64,000 nt of DNA from Oryzisolibacter sp. LB2S (GTDB lineage Bacteria > Pseudomonadota > Gammaproteobacteria > Burkholderiales > Burkholderiaceae_C), in the NCBI RefSeq assembly GCF_040732315.1, contig NZ_CP160388.1:434001-498000 (forward strand), in the 5' to 3' direction. Shown here in pieces: positions 8,452 through 17,450 of the stretch; the stretch's first letter is position 1; every line of letters starts with the position of its first letter. Under the pieces are notes generated by a model. It worked only from the letters and a program-made list of their open reading frames with translations, was not told the DNA's origin and ran no database searches. Position numbers and translations under genes: made by a program.

Positions 8452-9261
8452 TCATGCGAGCCAGCGCTTGCGCCGCTTGTAGCTCTTCACGTCCTTGAAG
8501 CTCTTGCGCTCGCCGCCGCCGACTCCGAGGTAGAACTCCTTGACGTCCTCGTTGTTGGCGAGTTCCTGGGCCGGGCCGTCCATGACGATGCGGCCGCTCT
8601 CCATGATGTAGCCGTAGTCGGCGTACTTGAGGGCCATGTTGGTGTTCTGCTCGGCGAGCACGAAGGTGACCTTTTCCTTGCTGTTGAGGTCCTTGACGAT
8701 GTGGAACACCTCGTCGACGATCTGCGGCGCCAGGCCCATGGAGGGCTCGTCGAGCAGCACGATGCTGGGGTTGCACATCAGCGCGCGGCCGATGGCGCAC
8801 ATCTGCTGCTCGCCGCCCGAGGTGTAGGCCGCCTGGCTCGTGCGCCGGGTCTTCAGGCGCGGGAAGTAGTTGTAGACCTTCTCCAGGTTGCGCGCGATCT
8901 CGGCCTTGTCGGTGCGCGTGTAGGAGCCGGTCATGAGGTTCTCCTCGATCGTCAGGTGGGCGAAGCAGTGGCGCCCCTCCATCACCTGGACCACGCCGCG
9001 CTTGACCAGGTCCGCGGGCGAGAGGTTCTCGATGCGCTCGCCGCGCAGTTCGATGCTGCCCTTGGTGACCTCGCCGCGCTCGGCCTTGAGCAGGTTGGAG
9101 ATGGCACGCAGCGTGGTCGTCTTGCCCGCGCCGTTGCCGCCCAGGATGGCGACGATGCTGCCCTCGGGCACCGCGAGCGAGACGCCCTTGAGCACCAGGA
9201 TCACATGGTTGTAGATGACCTCGATGCCGTTGACGCTCAGAACGATGTTTTTGCTGTCCAT
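8452..9261 (-). CDS. Branched-chain amino acid-type ABC transporter ATPase (LivF-like)
   Basis: 269 residues from the ATG at 9261 (AAGG upstream); the longer open frame has no better start. Walker A GGNGAGKTT, a TSGGEQQM signature near the ABC signature position, and Walker B VLLDEPSMGLAP. LivF is one of two cytoplasmic ATPases powering HAAT-family importers. The C-terminus is basic and longer than usual (KSYKRRKRWLA). Neighbours supply all other parts of the transporter, plus two CoA ligases, so the cargo is more likely an organic acid than an amino acid. Confidence 0.92.
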   Translation of the reverse strand: MDSKNIVLSVNGIEVIYNHVILVLKGVSLAVPEGSIVAILGGNGAGKTTTLRAISNLLKAERGEVTKGSIELRGERIENLSPADLVKRGVVQVMEGRHCFAHLTIEENLMTGSYTRTDKAEIARNLEKVYNYFPRLKTRRTSQAAYTSGGEQQMCAIGRALMCNPSIVLLDEPSMGLAPQIVDEVFHIVKDLNSKEKVTFVLAEQNTNMALKYADYGYIMESGRIVMDGPAQELANNEDVKEFYLGVGGGERKSFKDVKSYKRRKRWLA

Positions 9262-9397
9262 GGTGTTGCCTTCGCTTTGCCAATCGGGAGGGCTGCGCTC
9301 GCAACCCTCTCGATTGGCGGCTGCCGGCCGGCAGCCGCCGTGCAAGGGCCGCCGCGACGAGCCGCCGCATCGGGCGGCAGCTCTCGCGCGCGGCGCC

Positions 9398-10744
9398 TCA
9401 GGACGATGCCTGCCCCGGGGACTGGCAGTCCTTCACGTCGCGGCGCTGCATCTTCTTGTCGGCCAGGTACTTGTCCGCGCCGGTCTTCACCATGGGCTTG
9501 ATGATCTGCTCGTCAGCCTGGTACCAGTCGCTGCTCATCTTCCAGTTCTTGCCGTCCCAGGTATGCACGCGCGCCCAGGTCGATCCCATGTGGTCGGAGC
9601 AGCTCGTGGAGATGGGGCGGATCACGTCGTTGAAGCCCAGCGCGTCCAGCCTCTTCTGGTCGAGCGCCAGGTTCTCCAGGCCCCAGCGCACCTGCTCGCC
9701 CGTCATGACCTTGCCCTTGCCGAAGTGCTCCTGCGCGCGGCGCACGGCCTCCACGCTCAGCATCTGGATGATGACGCCGCGCGTGTACAGCACCGAGCCC
9801 ACCTCGTCCTTCGGACCTGTGCCCTGGCCCTTGTCGTGCACGTACTTCAGGATGTCCTGCATCACCTTGGACTGCGTGCCATGGCCGTTGAGCGCCAGCG
9901 CGTGGTAGCCCTTGGCGCCATCGCCCACGTCGCGCACATCGGGCTCGGCACCGGCCCACCACACGCCATACATCTTGTCGCGCGGGTAACCCGTGGCCTG
10001 GGCCTCCTTGAGGGCGGTGGAGTTCATCACGCCCCAGCCCCACAGCAGCACATAGTCGGGCCTGTCCTTGCGCACCTGCAGCCAGGTGGCCTTCTGCTCC
10101 ACGCCGGGGGCCGTCACGGGCAGCAGCTGCAGCTCGAAGCCGTGCATCTTGGCGCGCTCCTGCAGGAGCGGGATGGGCTCCTTGCCGAACGGGCTGTCGT
10201 GGTAGACGAGGGTGATCTTCTTGCCCTTGAGCTTGTCCAGGCCGCCGGCGTTCTTGCCGATGTGCTGGATCAGGATGTCGGCACCCGTCCAGTAGCTGCC
10301 CATGAGCGGGAAGTTCCACTTGAAGGCCATGCCGTCCTGCGAGACGGACAGGCCGTAGCCCAGCGTCATCAGCGGAATCTTGTCCACGGGCGCCTTCTCG
10401 GTCAGCGCAAAGGTGATGCCGGTGGCCTGAGGGTCGAACACCGTCACGCCGGGGCGGCTCTTGAGGCGCTCGTAGCATTCGACGCCGCGGTCCGTCATGT
10501 AGCCGGTCTCGCATTCCTCGAACGTGAGCTTGACGCCGTTGATGCCGCCGTCGCGCGCGTTGATCATCTTGATGTAGTCCTGCTTGCCGTTGGCCCAGGG
10601 CGTGCCGTTGGGAGCGTAGGGACCGGTGCGGTAGGACAGCAGCGGGAAGAACTGTTCCTTGGCCTGCGCGAAGGCGTTGGTGGCCACGCCGGCGGCGCCT
10701 GCGGCCACTACGGCGGTTGCGATCACGATCTTCGATAGCTTCAT
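9398..10744 (-). CDS. ABC transporter substrate-binding protein (LivK/HAAT type)
   Basis: 448 residues with signal peptide (MKLSKIVIATAVVAAGAAG, cleavage near AFAQ). The body is a type I periplasmic binding fold: YRTGPYAPNGTPWANG near the mature N-terminus and VTLVYHDSPFGKE-like segments between the lobes. It captures the ligand in the periplasm for the LivH/LivM-like permeases encoded just upstream. Members of this subgroup sit next to CoA ligases in betaproteobacteria and are thought to bind carboxylic acids; the ligand here is not known. Confidence 0.92.
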   Translation of the reverse strand: MKLSKIVIATAVVAAGAAGVATNAFAQAKEQFFPLLSYRTGPYAPNGTPWANGKQDYIKMINARDGGINGVKLTFEECETGYMTDRGVECYERLKSRPGVTVFDPQATGITFALTEKAPVDKIPLMTLGYGLSVSQDGMAFKWNFPLMGSYWTGADILIQHIGKNAGGLDKLKGKKITLVYHDSPFGKEPIPLLQERAKMHGFELQLLPVTAPGVEQKATWLQVRKDRPDYVLLWGWGVMNSTALKEAQATGYPRDKMYGVWWAGAEPDVRDVGDGAKGYHALALNGHGTQSKVMQDILKYVHDKGQGTGPKDEVGSVLYTRGVIIQMLSVEAVRRAQEHFGKGKVMTGEQVRWGLENLALDQKRLDALGFNDVIRPISTSCSDHMGSTWARVHTWDGKNWKMSSDWYQADEQIIKPMVKTGADKYLADKKMQRRDVKDCQSPGQASS

Positions 10745-10784
10745 GGTTGTCTCCTAGTTAGAGGTGGTTGGAAGCAGGGGGGAG

Positions 10785-11861
10785 TCAATGCGGGAAGGGC
10801 CACACGCGCAGCTTCTGCTTGGCGGTGGACCAGAGCTTGGCCAGGCCATGCGGCTCGACGATGAGGAACCAGACGATGAGCGCGCCAAAGATCATGAGTT
10901 CCGCGTGGGACAGCCCGGCGGTGGAGATCTCGATGCCGAACAGATCCAGGAATCCGGGCAGGAACTGGTTGAGGAAGATGGGCAGCACGACGATGAAGGC
11001 AGCGCCGAAGAAGCTGCCCATGATGGAGCCCAGGCCGCCGATGATGACCATGAACAGCAGCTTGAAGGACACCTCGACCGAGAACGCGGCCGGCTCCCAC
11101 GAGCCTAGGTGGACGAAGGCCCACAGGGCGCCCGCCATGCCAATGATGAAGCTGCTGACCGCGAAGGCCGATAGCTTGGCGAACATGGGGCGGATGCCTA
11201 TCACCGCAGCGGCCACGTCCATGTCGCGAATCGCCATCCACTCGCGGCCTATGGCGCCGCGTACCAGGTTCTTGGCCAGTAGGGCCACGACCACGAGCAG
11301 CGCCAGGCAGAACAGGTACTTGCTCATCGCGCTTTCTATGGGCATGCCCAGCACCTGCAGATCGTTCACCGACACCGAGCCGGAGTCGGAGTTGTTCGTG
11401 AGCCACTTGATGCGCAGAAACATCCAGTCGCTGAAGAACTGCGCCGCCAGGGTGGCCACCGCCAGGTACAGGCCGCGCACGCGCAGGCTGGGCAGGCCGA
11501 ACAGGATGCCGAAGAACGTGGCGCACAGACCGCCAAGGATCAGCGCGGGAACCAGCGGCATGCCCGGAAAGCGCACGAAGAAGTTGAACGCACCGTAGGC
11601 GCCCACGGCCATGAAGGCGCCCGAGCCCAGCGAGATCTGCCCGCAATAGCCCACCAGGATGTTCACGCCCAGCGCCGCCATCGACATGATGACCAGCGGA
11701 ATCAGGATGGCGCGGTAGAAGTAGTCGCTGGCCAGCATGGGGACCAGCACGAAGGCCGCGGCCACCAGGGCCAGGACGACGATGCGATCCTGAGCGATGG
11801 GGAAGATCTGCTGATCTGCGCGGTAGCTGGTCTTGAACTGGCCGTTTTCTCTGTAGAACAT
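10785..11861 (-). CDS. Branched-chain-type ABC permease (LivM-like)
   Basis: 358 residues from the ATG at 11861, preceded by a strong GGGGGAG ribosome site. About ten hydrophobic segments. VGYCGQISLGSGAFMAVGAY is the LivM signature and IGGLGSIMGSFFGAAFIV is the EAA-like loop that contacts the ATPase. It forms the membrane channel with the LivH-like partner encoded 14 bp upstream. The open frame continues far upstream but there it is a shadow of livH. Confidence 0.93.
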   Translation of the reverse strand: MFYRENGQFKTSYRADQQIFPIAQDRIVVLALVAAAFVLVPMLASDYFYRAILIPLVIMSMAALGVNILVGYCGQISLGSGAFMAVGAYGAFNFFVRFPGMPLVPALILGGLCATFFGILFGLPSLRVRGLYLAVATLAAQFFSDWMFLRIKWLTNNSDSGSVSVNDLQVLGMPIESAMSKYLFCLALLVVVALLAKNLVRGAIGREWMAIRDMDVAAAVIGIRPMFAKLSAFAVSSFIIGMAGALWAFVHLGSWEPAAFSVEVSFKLLFMVIIGGLGSIMGSFFGAAFIVVLPIFLNQFLPGFLDLFGIEISTAGLSHAELMIFGALIVWFLIVEPHGLAKLWSTAKQKLRVWPFPH

Positions 11862-11875
11862 TCTCGGCTCCCCCC

Positions 11876-12805
11876 TTAGACGCGATCGATGATTTTTTCC
11901 CCAAAGAGCCCCTGGGGTCTGAACAAGAGAAACACCAGGGCCAGCACATAGGCAAACCAGATCTCGATGCCACCGCCCACGAAGGGGCCGAGGTAGACCT
12001 CGGAGAGCTTCTCTCCCACGCCGATGATCAGGCCGCCGATGATGGCGCCAGGCACGCTGGTCAGCCCCCCCAGGATCACCACCGGCAGCGCGCGCAGCGC
12101 CACCGTGGTCAGCGAGAACTGCACGCCGAGCTTGCTGCCCCAGATCATCCCGGCCACCAGGGCCACGACACCGGCCACGCACCAGACGATGACCCAGATG
12201 CGGTTGAGCGGAATGCCGATGGACTGTGCCGCCTGGTGGTCGTCGGCCACGGCGCGCAGCGCGCGGCCCGTGCCAGTCTTCTGGAAGAACAGGCTCAGCA
12301 GCACCACGAGCGCGGCGGCGATGGCGGCGGCGATCACGTCTTCCTTGTTCACCAGCACGCCGCCCTCGAACACCGACTCCAGCAGGAACGTGGGGTCCTT
12401 GGGCATGCCCACGTCGATCTTGTAGATGTCGCTGCCGAACAGCGTCTGGCCCAGGCCTTCCATGAAGTAGGTGATGCCCAGCGTGGCCATCAGCAGCGTG
12501 GCGCCTTCCTGGTTCACCAGGTGGCGCAGCACCAGCCGCTCGATGATCCAGGCGCAGACGAACATGATGGCACCCGCGATGATGAAGGCCGCGAGGTTGG
12601 CCAGCACCATGTTCTCGATGCCGGTCCACGCCGGGATCCATTCCGCGAAGCGCGCCATGGCCAGGGCCGCGAACAGCACCATCGCGCCCTGCGCGAAGTT
12701 GAACACGCCCGAGGCCTTGAAGATCAGCACGAAGCCCAGCGCCACCAGCGAGTACAGCATGCCCGCCATCAGGCCGCCGATGAGGGTTTCCAAAAAGAAT
12801 GCCAT
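11876..12805 (-). CDS. Branched-chain-type ABC permease (LivH-like)
   Basis: 309 residues, all membrane segments and short loops. Start LETLIGGLMAGMLYSLVALG, then VFNFAQGAMV and, near the C-terminus, VILGGLTSVPGAIIGG, all standard LivH motifs. Partner of the LivM-like permease (14 bp apart). Ends in LFGEKIIDRV. Part of the minus-strand operon 15554 to 7035. Confidence 0.93.
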   Translation of the reverse strand: MAFFLETLIGGLMAGMLYSLVALGFVLIFKASGVFNFAQGAMVLFAALAMARFAEWIPAWTGIENMVLANLAAFIIAGAIMFVCAWIIERLVLRHLVNQEGATLLMATLGITYFMEGLGQTLFGSDIYKIDVGMPKDPTFLLESVFEGGVLVNKEDVIAAAIAAALVVLLSLFFQKTGTGRALRAVADDHQAAQSIGIPLNRIWVIVWCVAGVVALVAGMIWGSKLGVQFSLTTVALRALPVVILGGLTSVPGAIIGGLIIGVGEKLSEVYLGPFVGGGIEIWFAYVLALVFLLFRPQGLFGEKIIDRV

Positions 12806-12826
12806 GGTTGCTCTCCTGCCTTGCCC

Positions 12827-13612
12827 TCAGTGCCCGGCGCCCAGGTAGGCGCGGATCACGTCCTCGTTGTTGCGCACTTCATCGGGCGCGCCGTCGCCGA
12901 TCTTCTTGCCGTAGTCCAGCACCACGACGCGGTCGGAGATGTCCATCACCACACCCATGTCATGCTCGATGAGGACGATGGTGGTGCCGAACTCGTCGTT
13001 CACGTCGAGGATGAAGCGGCACATGTCCTGCTTTTCCTCGACGTTCATGCCGGCCATGGGCTCGTCGAGCAGCAGCACCTGCGGCTCCATGGCGAGCGCC
13101 CGTCCCAGGTCGACGCGCTTTTGCAGGCCGTAGGGCAGCTGGCCCACGGGGGTCTTGCGGTACGCCTGTATCTCCAGGAAGTCGATGATGTGCTCGACGA
13201 ACTCGCGGTGTGCGATCTCTTCGCGCGCGGCCGGGCCTATGCGCAGCGCCTGCATGAGCAGGTTGCTTTTGATCTTCAGGTTGCGCCCGGACATGATGTT
13301 GTCGATCACGCTCATTCCCTTGAACAACGCCAGGTTCTGGAAGGTGCGCGCCACGCCCATCTCGGCCACCTGGCGGCTGTTCATGTGGTCGAAGGTCTTG
13401 CCACGGAAGGTGATGGAGCCCTCGCTCGGCGTGTAGACACCGTTGATGCAGTTGAGCATCGAGCTCTTGCCCGCGCCGTTGGGGCCGATGATGGAGCGGA
13501 TCTCGTGTTCCTTGACGTTGAACGAGATGTCCGTGAGCGCCTTCACGCCGCCAAAGCGCAGGCTGATGTTCTTGATGTCCAGGATGACATCGCCGATCTT
13601 CTTGCTGGTCAT
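12827..13612 (-). CDS. Branched-chain-type ABC transporter ATPase (LivG-like)
   Basis: 261 residues. Walker A GPNGAGKSS, Walker B VLLLDEPMAGMN, and H-loop LIEHDMGVVMDISDRVVVL. The usual LSGGQ signature is replaced by LPYGLQKR, typical of this HAAT subgroup. Second cytoplasmic ATPase of the importer. It is 10 bp downstream of the acyl-CoA synthetase gene and 21 bp upstream of livH. Confidence 0.93.
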   Translation of the reverse strand: MTSKKIGDVILDIKNISLRFGGVKALTDISFNVKEHEIRSIIGPNGAGKSSMLNCINGVYTPSEGSITFRGKTFDHMNSRQVAEMGVARTFQNLALFKGMSVIDNIMSGRNLKIKSNLLMQALRIGPAAREEIAHREFVEHIIDFLEIQAYRKTPVGQLPYGLQKRVDLGRALAMEPQVLLLDEPMAGMNVEEKQDMCRFILDVNDEFGTTIVLIEHDMGVVMDISDRVVVLDYGKKIGDGAPDEVRNNEDVIRAYLGAGH

Positions 13613-13622
13613 TGCGTGTTCC

Positions 13623-15554
13623 TCAGGCGGCGGCGCGGGCCGGGTGGGTCTTGGCGTCGACGATCTTGAGCGTGGCGCTCACACTGCCCTTGCGCCCGTC
13701 CTCGAACTTCACCTGGGTCTCGATGAACTGCTCGCTCTTGCCCGCATACAGCGCATCGATGAGCACGCCGTACTTGTCGGCGATGAAGTTGCGCCGCACC
13801 TTGCGCGTGCGCGTGAGCTCGTCGTCGTCGGGGTCGAGCTCCTTGTGCAGCACGAGAAAGCGCGCCACCTGGGTGTCGGCCATGCCGGTCTCGCCCGCGA
13901 GGTCGGCATTCACCCGGGCCACGCAGTCGGCGACCAGCTCCAGCACCTTGGCCTTGGAGGCCAGGTCCACATAGCCCGCGTAGGGCAGGTTCTGGCGCTC
14001 GGCCCAGTTGCCCACGGCGTCGAAGTCGATGTTGATGAAGGCGCAGACCTGATCCTTGTCATGGCCGAAGCACACGGCCTCCTTGATGTGCGGGAAGAAC
14101 TTGAGCTTGTTCTCGATGTAGTTGGGCGCGAACATCGCGCCTCCGGCGAGCTTGCCCACGTCCTTGGCGCGGTCGATGATGCGCAGCTGGCCGCGCGCGT
14201 CGATCACGCCGGCGTCGCCCGTGTGAAACCACCCGTTGGCGTCGATCACCTCGGCCGTGGCGTCGGGACGCTTGTAGTACTCCTTGAGCACCGACACGCC
14301 CTTGACCAGCACCTCGCCGTTGTCGGCGAGCTTGAGCTCTATGCCCGGCGCGGCCTGGCCCACGGTGTTCAGATCCACCTGGCCGTCGCGCTGCAGGCAG
14401 ACATAGGCGCAGGTCTCGGTCTGGCCGTAGAACTGCTTCAGGTTGATGCCTATGGAGCGGAAGAAGCGAAACAGCTCGGGCCCGATGGCCGCGCCCGCCG
14501 TATAGGCCACGCGGATGCGCGACAGGCCCATGGCGTTGCGCAGCGGCCCGTACACGGCGAAATCGGCCAGGCGGTACTTGAGCCGGTCGAGCGCACCCAC
14601 GGGCCGGCCGTCCAGAATGTCCGAGCCCACGCGGCGCGCGAGCTGCATGGCCTTTTCATACATGCGGCGCTTGAAGGGCGCGGCGTCCTCCATGCGGATC
14701 TGGATCGAGGTCAGCATGCCCTCGAACACGCGCGGCGGCGCGAAGTAGTACGTGGGGCCGATCTCGCGCATGTCTATGCTCACGGTGCTGGCAGACTCCG
14801 GGCAGTTGATGGTGTAGCCCGCCACCAGCCACTGCGCGAGCGAGAACAGGTGGTCGCCCACCCAGGCGGGCGGCAGGTAGGAAATGATGCTGTCGCTCGG
14901 GCCCAGCCTGTCCACCTCGGCCGCGCCGCTGGCCGCGCCGATGAAGGATGCATGCGTCTGGCACACGCCCTTGGGCTTGCCCGTGGTGCCCGAGGTGTAG
15001 AGGATGACCGACACGTCCTGGGCGCCGATCTGGCCGAGCATGGCCTCCCAGACGCCGGGATGCTCGTCGTCCCACTTGCGGCCGCGGGCCACGAGGTCGG
15101 CCCGGCTGATCAGGCCGGGCTGGTCGTAGTTGCGCAGGCCGCGCGGGTCGTCGTAGATGATGTGGGTCAGGCCCGAGGTGGACTCGCGCACCTCGAGCAG
15201 CTTGTCCACCTGCTCCTGGTTTTCGGCGAAGGCGAAGTGGATGTCGGCGTCCTCGATGACGAAGCTCATCTCGCTGGCCACGGCATCCTGGTAGAGCGGA
15301 ATCGGCACCCCGCCTATGCTCTGCACCGCGACGAAGCCCATGTACACATGGGGGCGGTTGTCGCTGATCAAGGCCAGGTTCTGCCCCTTGGCAAAGCCCA
15401 GCGACAGCAGGCCGCAGGCCATGGCGCGCACCTCGGCGGCGGCGGCCTTCCAGCTCCAGGTCTGCCAGATGCCATATTCTTTTTCGCGCAGCGCCGGGGC
15501 GTCCGGGCGCTGGGCGGCGTGCTGCAGCAGCAAATGGGGGAATGTGGTCGTCAT
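13623..15554 (-). CDS. Long-chain acyl-CoA synthetase-like AMP-binding enzyme
   Basis: 643 residues from the ATG at 15554 (AGGAA upstream). The AMP-binding P-loop YTSGTTGKPKG, FYGQTETCAY, and GWFHTGDAG plus IIDRAKDV identify an ANL-superfamily synthetase, which makes an acyl-adenylate and then an acyl-CoA. Length and motifs resemble FadD15/long-chain types. It is the first gene of the ABC-transporter operon, so it probably activates the imported acid. Whether the substrate is aliphatic or aromatic cannot be decided here. Confidence 0.9.
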   Translation of the reverse strand: MTTTFPHLLLQHAAQRPDAPALREKEYGIWQTWSWKAAAAEVRAMACGLLSLGFAKGQNLALISDNRPHVYMGFVAVQSIGGVPIPLYQDAVASEMSFVIEDADIHFAFAENQEQVDKLLEVRESTSGLTHIIYDDPRGLRNYDQPGLISRADLVARGRKWDDEHPGVWEAMLGQIGAQDVSVILYTSGTTGKPKGVCQTHASFIGAASGAAEVDRLGPSDSIISYLPPAWVGDHLFSLAQWLVAGYTINCPESASTVSIDMREIGPTYYFAPPRVFEGMLTSIQIRMEDAAPFKRRMYEKAMQLARRVGSDILDGRPVGALDRLKYRLADFAVYGPLRNAMGLSRIRVAYTAGAAIGPELFRFFRSIGINLKQFYGQTETCAYVCLQRDGQVDLNTVGQAAPGIELKLADNGEVLVKGVSVLKEYYKRPDATAEVIDANGWFHTGDAGVIDARGQLRIIDRAKDVGKLAGGAMFAPNYIENKLKFFPHIKEAVCFGHDKDQVCAFINIDFDAVGNWAERQNLPYAGYVDLASKAKVLELVADCVARVNADLAGETGMADTQVARFLVLHKELDPDDDELTRTRKVRRNFIADKYGVLIDALYAGKSEQFIETQVKFEDGRKGSVSATLKIVDAKTHPARAAA

Positions 15555-15604
15555 TCCGGTTCCTATGGGACTCTGTGAAACGGGTGGACAGGCACCGGCG
15601 GGGG

Positions 15605-15632
15605 CCATGCCATCGCAGAATTGCGGGCATGG
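15605..15632. promoter_or_regulatory. Near-palindrome in the leader of the CoA-ligase/ABC operon
   Basis: Arms CCATGCC (15605-15611) and GGCATGG (15626-15632) enclose a nested CGCA/TGCG pair around GAAT. It lies 51-78 bp upstream of the first gene. A repressor site or leader hairpin is possible; no regulator is assigned. Confidence 0.35.
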
Positions 15633-15777
15633 TAGGGAATACTTTGACGCCATAGTGTCTTTCTGACGACAATCTTCGGGTAAATCCTAGAAGGTCAAAC
15701 CCTGTTTTCGCTGGTTCGAGCCGGTGCGCGGCCATGCGGGCGGCCGCCGATGCGCGGGGGCGCTATCCTCCCCGCCC

Positions 15778-17445
15778 ATGTACGTCCCGTTCTTCGGCCT
15801 TGCGCATGCGCCGTTTTCCATCGCTCCCGACCCGCGCTACCTGTTCATGAGCGCGCGCCACCGCGAGGCGCTGGCGCATCTGCTCTACGGGCTCGAGGCG
15901 GGCGGCGGCTTCGTGCTGCTCACGGGCGAGATCGGCACCGGCAAGACCACCGTGTGCCGCTGCTTTCTGGAGCAGATTCCGGCGCACTGCAACGTGGCCT
16001 ACATCTTCAATCCACGGCTCACGGTGCCGGAGCTGCTGCGCTCCATCTGCGACGAGTTCGGCGTGGCGCACCGCGCCGCGGCGGCGGGGGGCGAAACCGT
16101 CAAGGACTGCCTGGACCCGCTCAACGCGTTCCTGCTCGCGCAGCATGCGGCCGGGCGCAACAACGTGCTCATCATCGACGAGGCGCAGAACCTTGCGCCC
16201 GACGTGCTCGAGCAGCTGCGCCTGCTCACCAACCTCGAGACCAGCGAGCGCAAGCTGTTGCAGATCATCCTCATAGGCCAGCCCGAGCTGCGCACCATGG
16301 TCGCCGCGCCCGAGCTCGAGCAGCTCGCGCAGCGTGTGATCGCGCGCTACCACCTCGACGCACTGAGCGCCGAGGAGTCGCAGCAGTACATCGCCCATCG
16401 CCTGGCCGTCGCGGGATGGCAGGGGCCGCCGCCGTTCGCGCGCCGGGCGCTCGCGCGCGTGCATGCGCTCACGCAGGGCGTGCCGCGGCGCATCAATCTG
16501 CTGTGCGACCGGGCCCTGCTCGGCGCCTATGCCGCGGGAGCGCGCGAGGTCACCGACGCCATGGTGCGCCAGGCGGCGCGCGAGGTGTTCGGCGCGCCCG
16601 CCGCGCGCACCGCGCCACGCCGCTGGGGGCTGGCCGCGGCGGCCGCGCTGGCCGGCGCGGTCGCGGCCGGTGCCATTGGCTGGGGCATGGGCTGGCGGCC
16701 CATGCAGGCGGGCGAAAAGGCGCAGTCCGTCGCCGCGACGCCGGCCCCAGCCGGGGCCGGCGCGCAGGAGGCTGCGCCGACCCCGAGCACCGGCCCGCGC
16801 CAGGGCGATGGTGAGCTGGCGTCGTTTCTTGCGCGCCAGCCCGCGGCGGACGCGCCCGCGGGCTGGCAGTGGCTTGCCCGGGCCTGGCAGGCGCAGGGGC
16901 CGCTCGCCGCGGGCGACCCCTGCGCGCAGCTCGCGCAGCAGGGGCTGCGCTGCCATCGCCAGCGCCGCGCCAGCCTGAGCCTGCTGCGCCTGCTCGACCG
17001 GCCGGTGCTGCTCACCCTGCATCCATCGCCCGCGCCCGAGGCCGGGCCGCAGGCCGTCGTGGTGATGCTGCGCCGGCTCGACGGCGACATGGCCACGCTC
17101 GAGGGCGAGGGCGGCGCACGCCAACAGGTGCCGGTGGCCGATCTGGCGCCCCTGTGGCGCGGCGAGATCGCCACCCTGTGGAAGGCACCCGCCAACCTGC
17201 CGCCCGGCGAGAGCGTGACGACGAGCGCCGCGGGCGCCGCCTGGCTCGAGCGGCGCCTGACCGCGGCCGGCACTCCAGCAGCCGATGCGCGCGGCCAGAA
17301 GCCCGAACAGCGGCTGCGTGCCCGCATTCATGCCTTCCAGCTGAGCCAGGGCCTGACGCCCGACGGCCAGGCTGGCCCCTTGACGCTGATGATGCTCAAC
17401 CGCGCCGCCGGCGTGCAGGAGCCCCGTCTGCGCAGCAATGATTGA
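15778..17445 (+). CDS. ExeA/GspA-type AAA ATPase with peptidoglycan-binding domain
   Basis: 555 residues from the ATG at 15778. Residues 1-270 are an ExeA-like ATPase: start YVPFFGLAHAPFSIAPDPRY, Walker A GEIGTGKTT (50-58), Walker B VLIIDEAQNL. A membrane helix follows at about 281-304, then an Ala/Pro linker and, near 500-545, a peptidoglycan-binding domain (FQLSQGLTPDGQAGPLTLMM). ExeA with ExeB/GspB helps place the type II secretion secretin across the wall in Aeromonas. The next gene is GspB-like and starts 5 bp later. No other gsp genes are in the window. Confidence 0.88.
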   Translation: MYVPFFGLAHAPFSIAPDPRYLFMSARHREALAHLLYGLEAGGGFVLLTGEIGTGKTTVCRCFLEQIPAHCNVAYIFNPRLTVPELLRSICDEFGVAHRAAAAGGETVKDCLDPLNAFLLAQHAAGRNNVLIIDEAQNLAPDVLEQLRLLTNLETSERKLLQIILIGQPELRTMVAAPELEQLAQRVIARYHLDALSAEESQQYIAHRLAVAGWQGPPPFARRALARVHALTQGVPRRINLLCDRALLGAYAAGAREVTDAMVRQAAREVFGAPAARTAPRRWGLAAAAALAGAVAAGAIGWGMGWRPMQAGEKAQSVAATPAPAGAGAQEAAPTPSTGPRQGDGELASFLARQPAADAPAGWQWLARAWQAQGPLAAGDPCAQLAQQGLRCHRQRRASLSLLRLLDRPVLLTLHPSPAPEAGPQAVVVMLRRLDGDMATLEGEGGARQQVPVADLAPLWRGEIATLWKAPANLPPGESVTTSAAGAAWLERRLTAAGTPAADARGQKPEQRLRARIHAFQLSQGLTPDGQAGPLTLMMLNRAAGVQEPRLRSND

Positions 17446-17450
17446 TTGCC

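Noticed and set aside
13443-15578. 711-residue plus-strand frame
   Set aside because: Antisense to the acyl-CoA synthetase and the start of livG; no recognisable domain.
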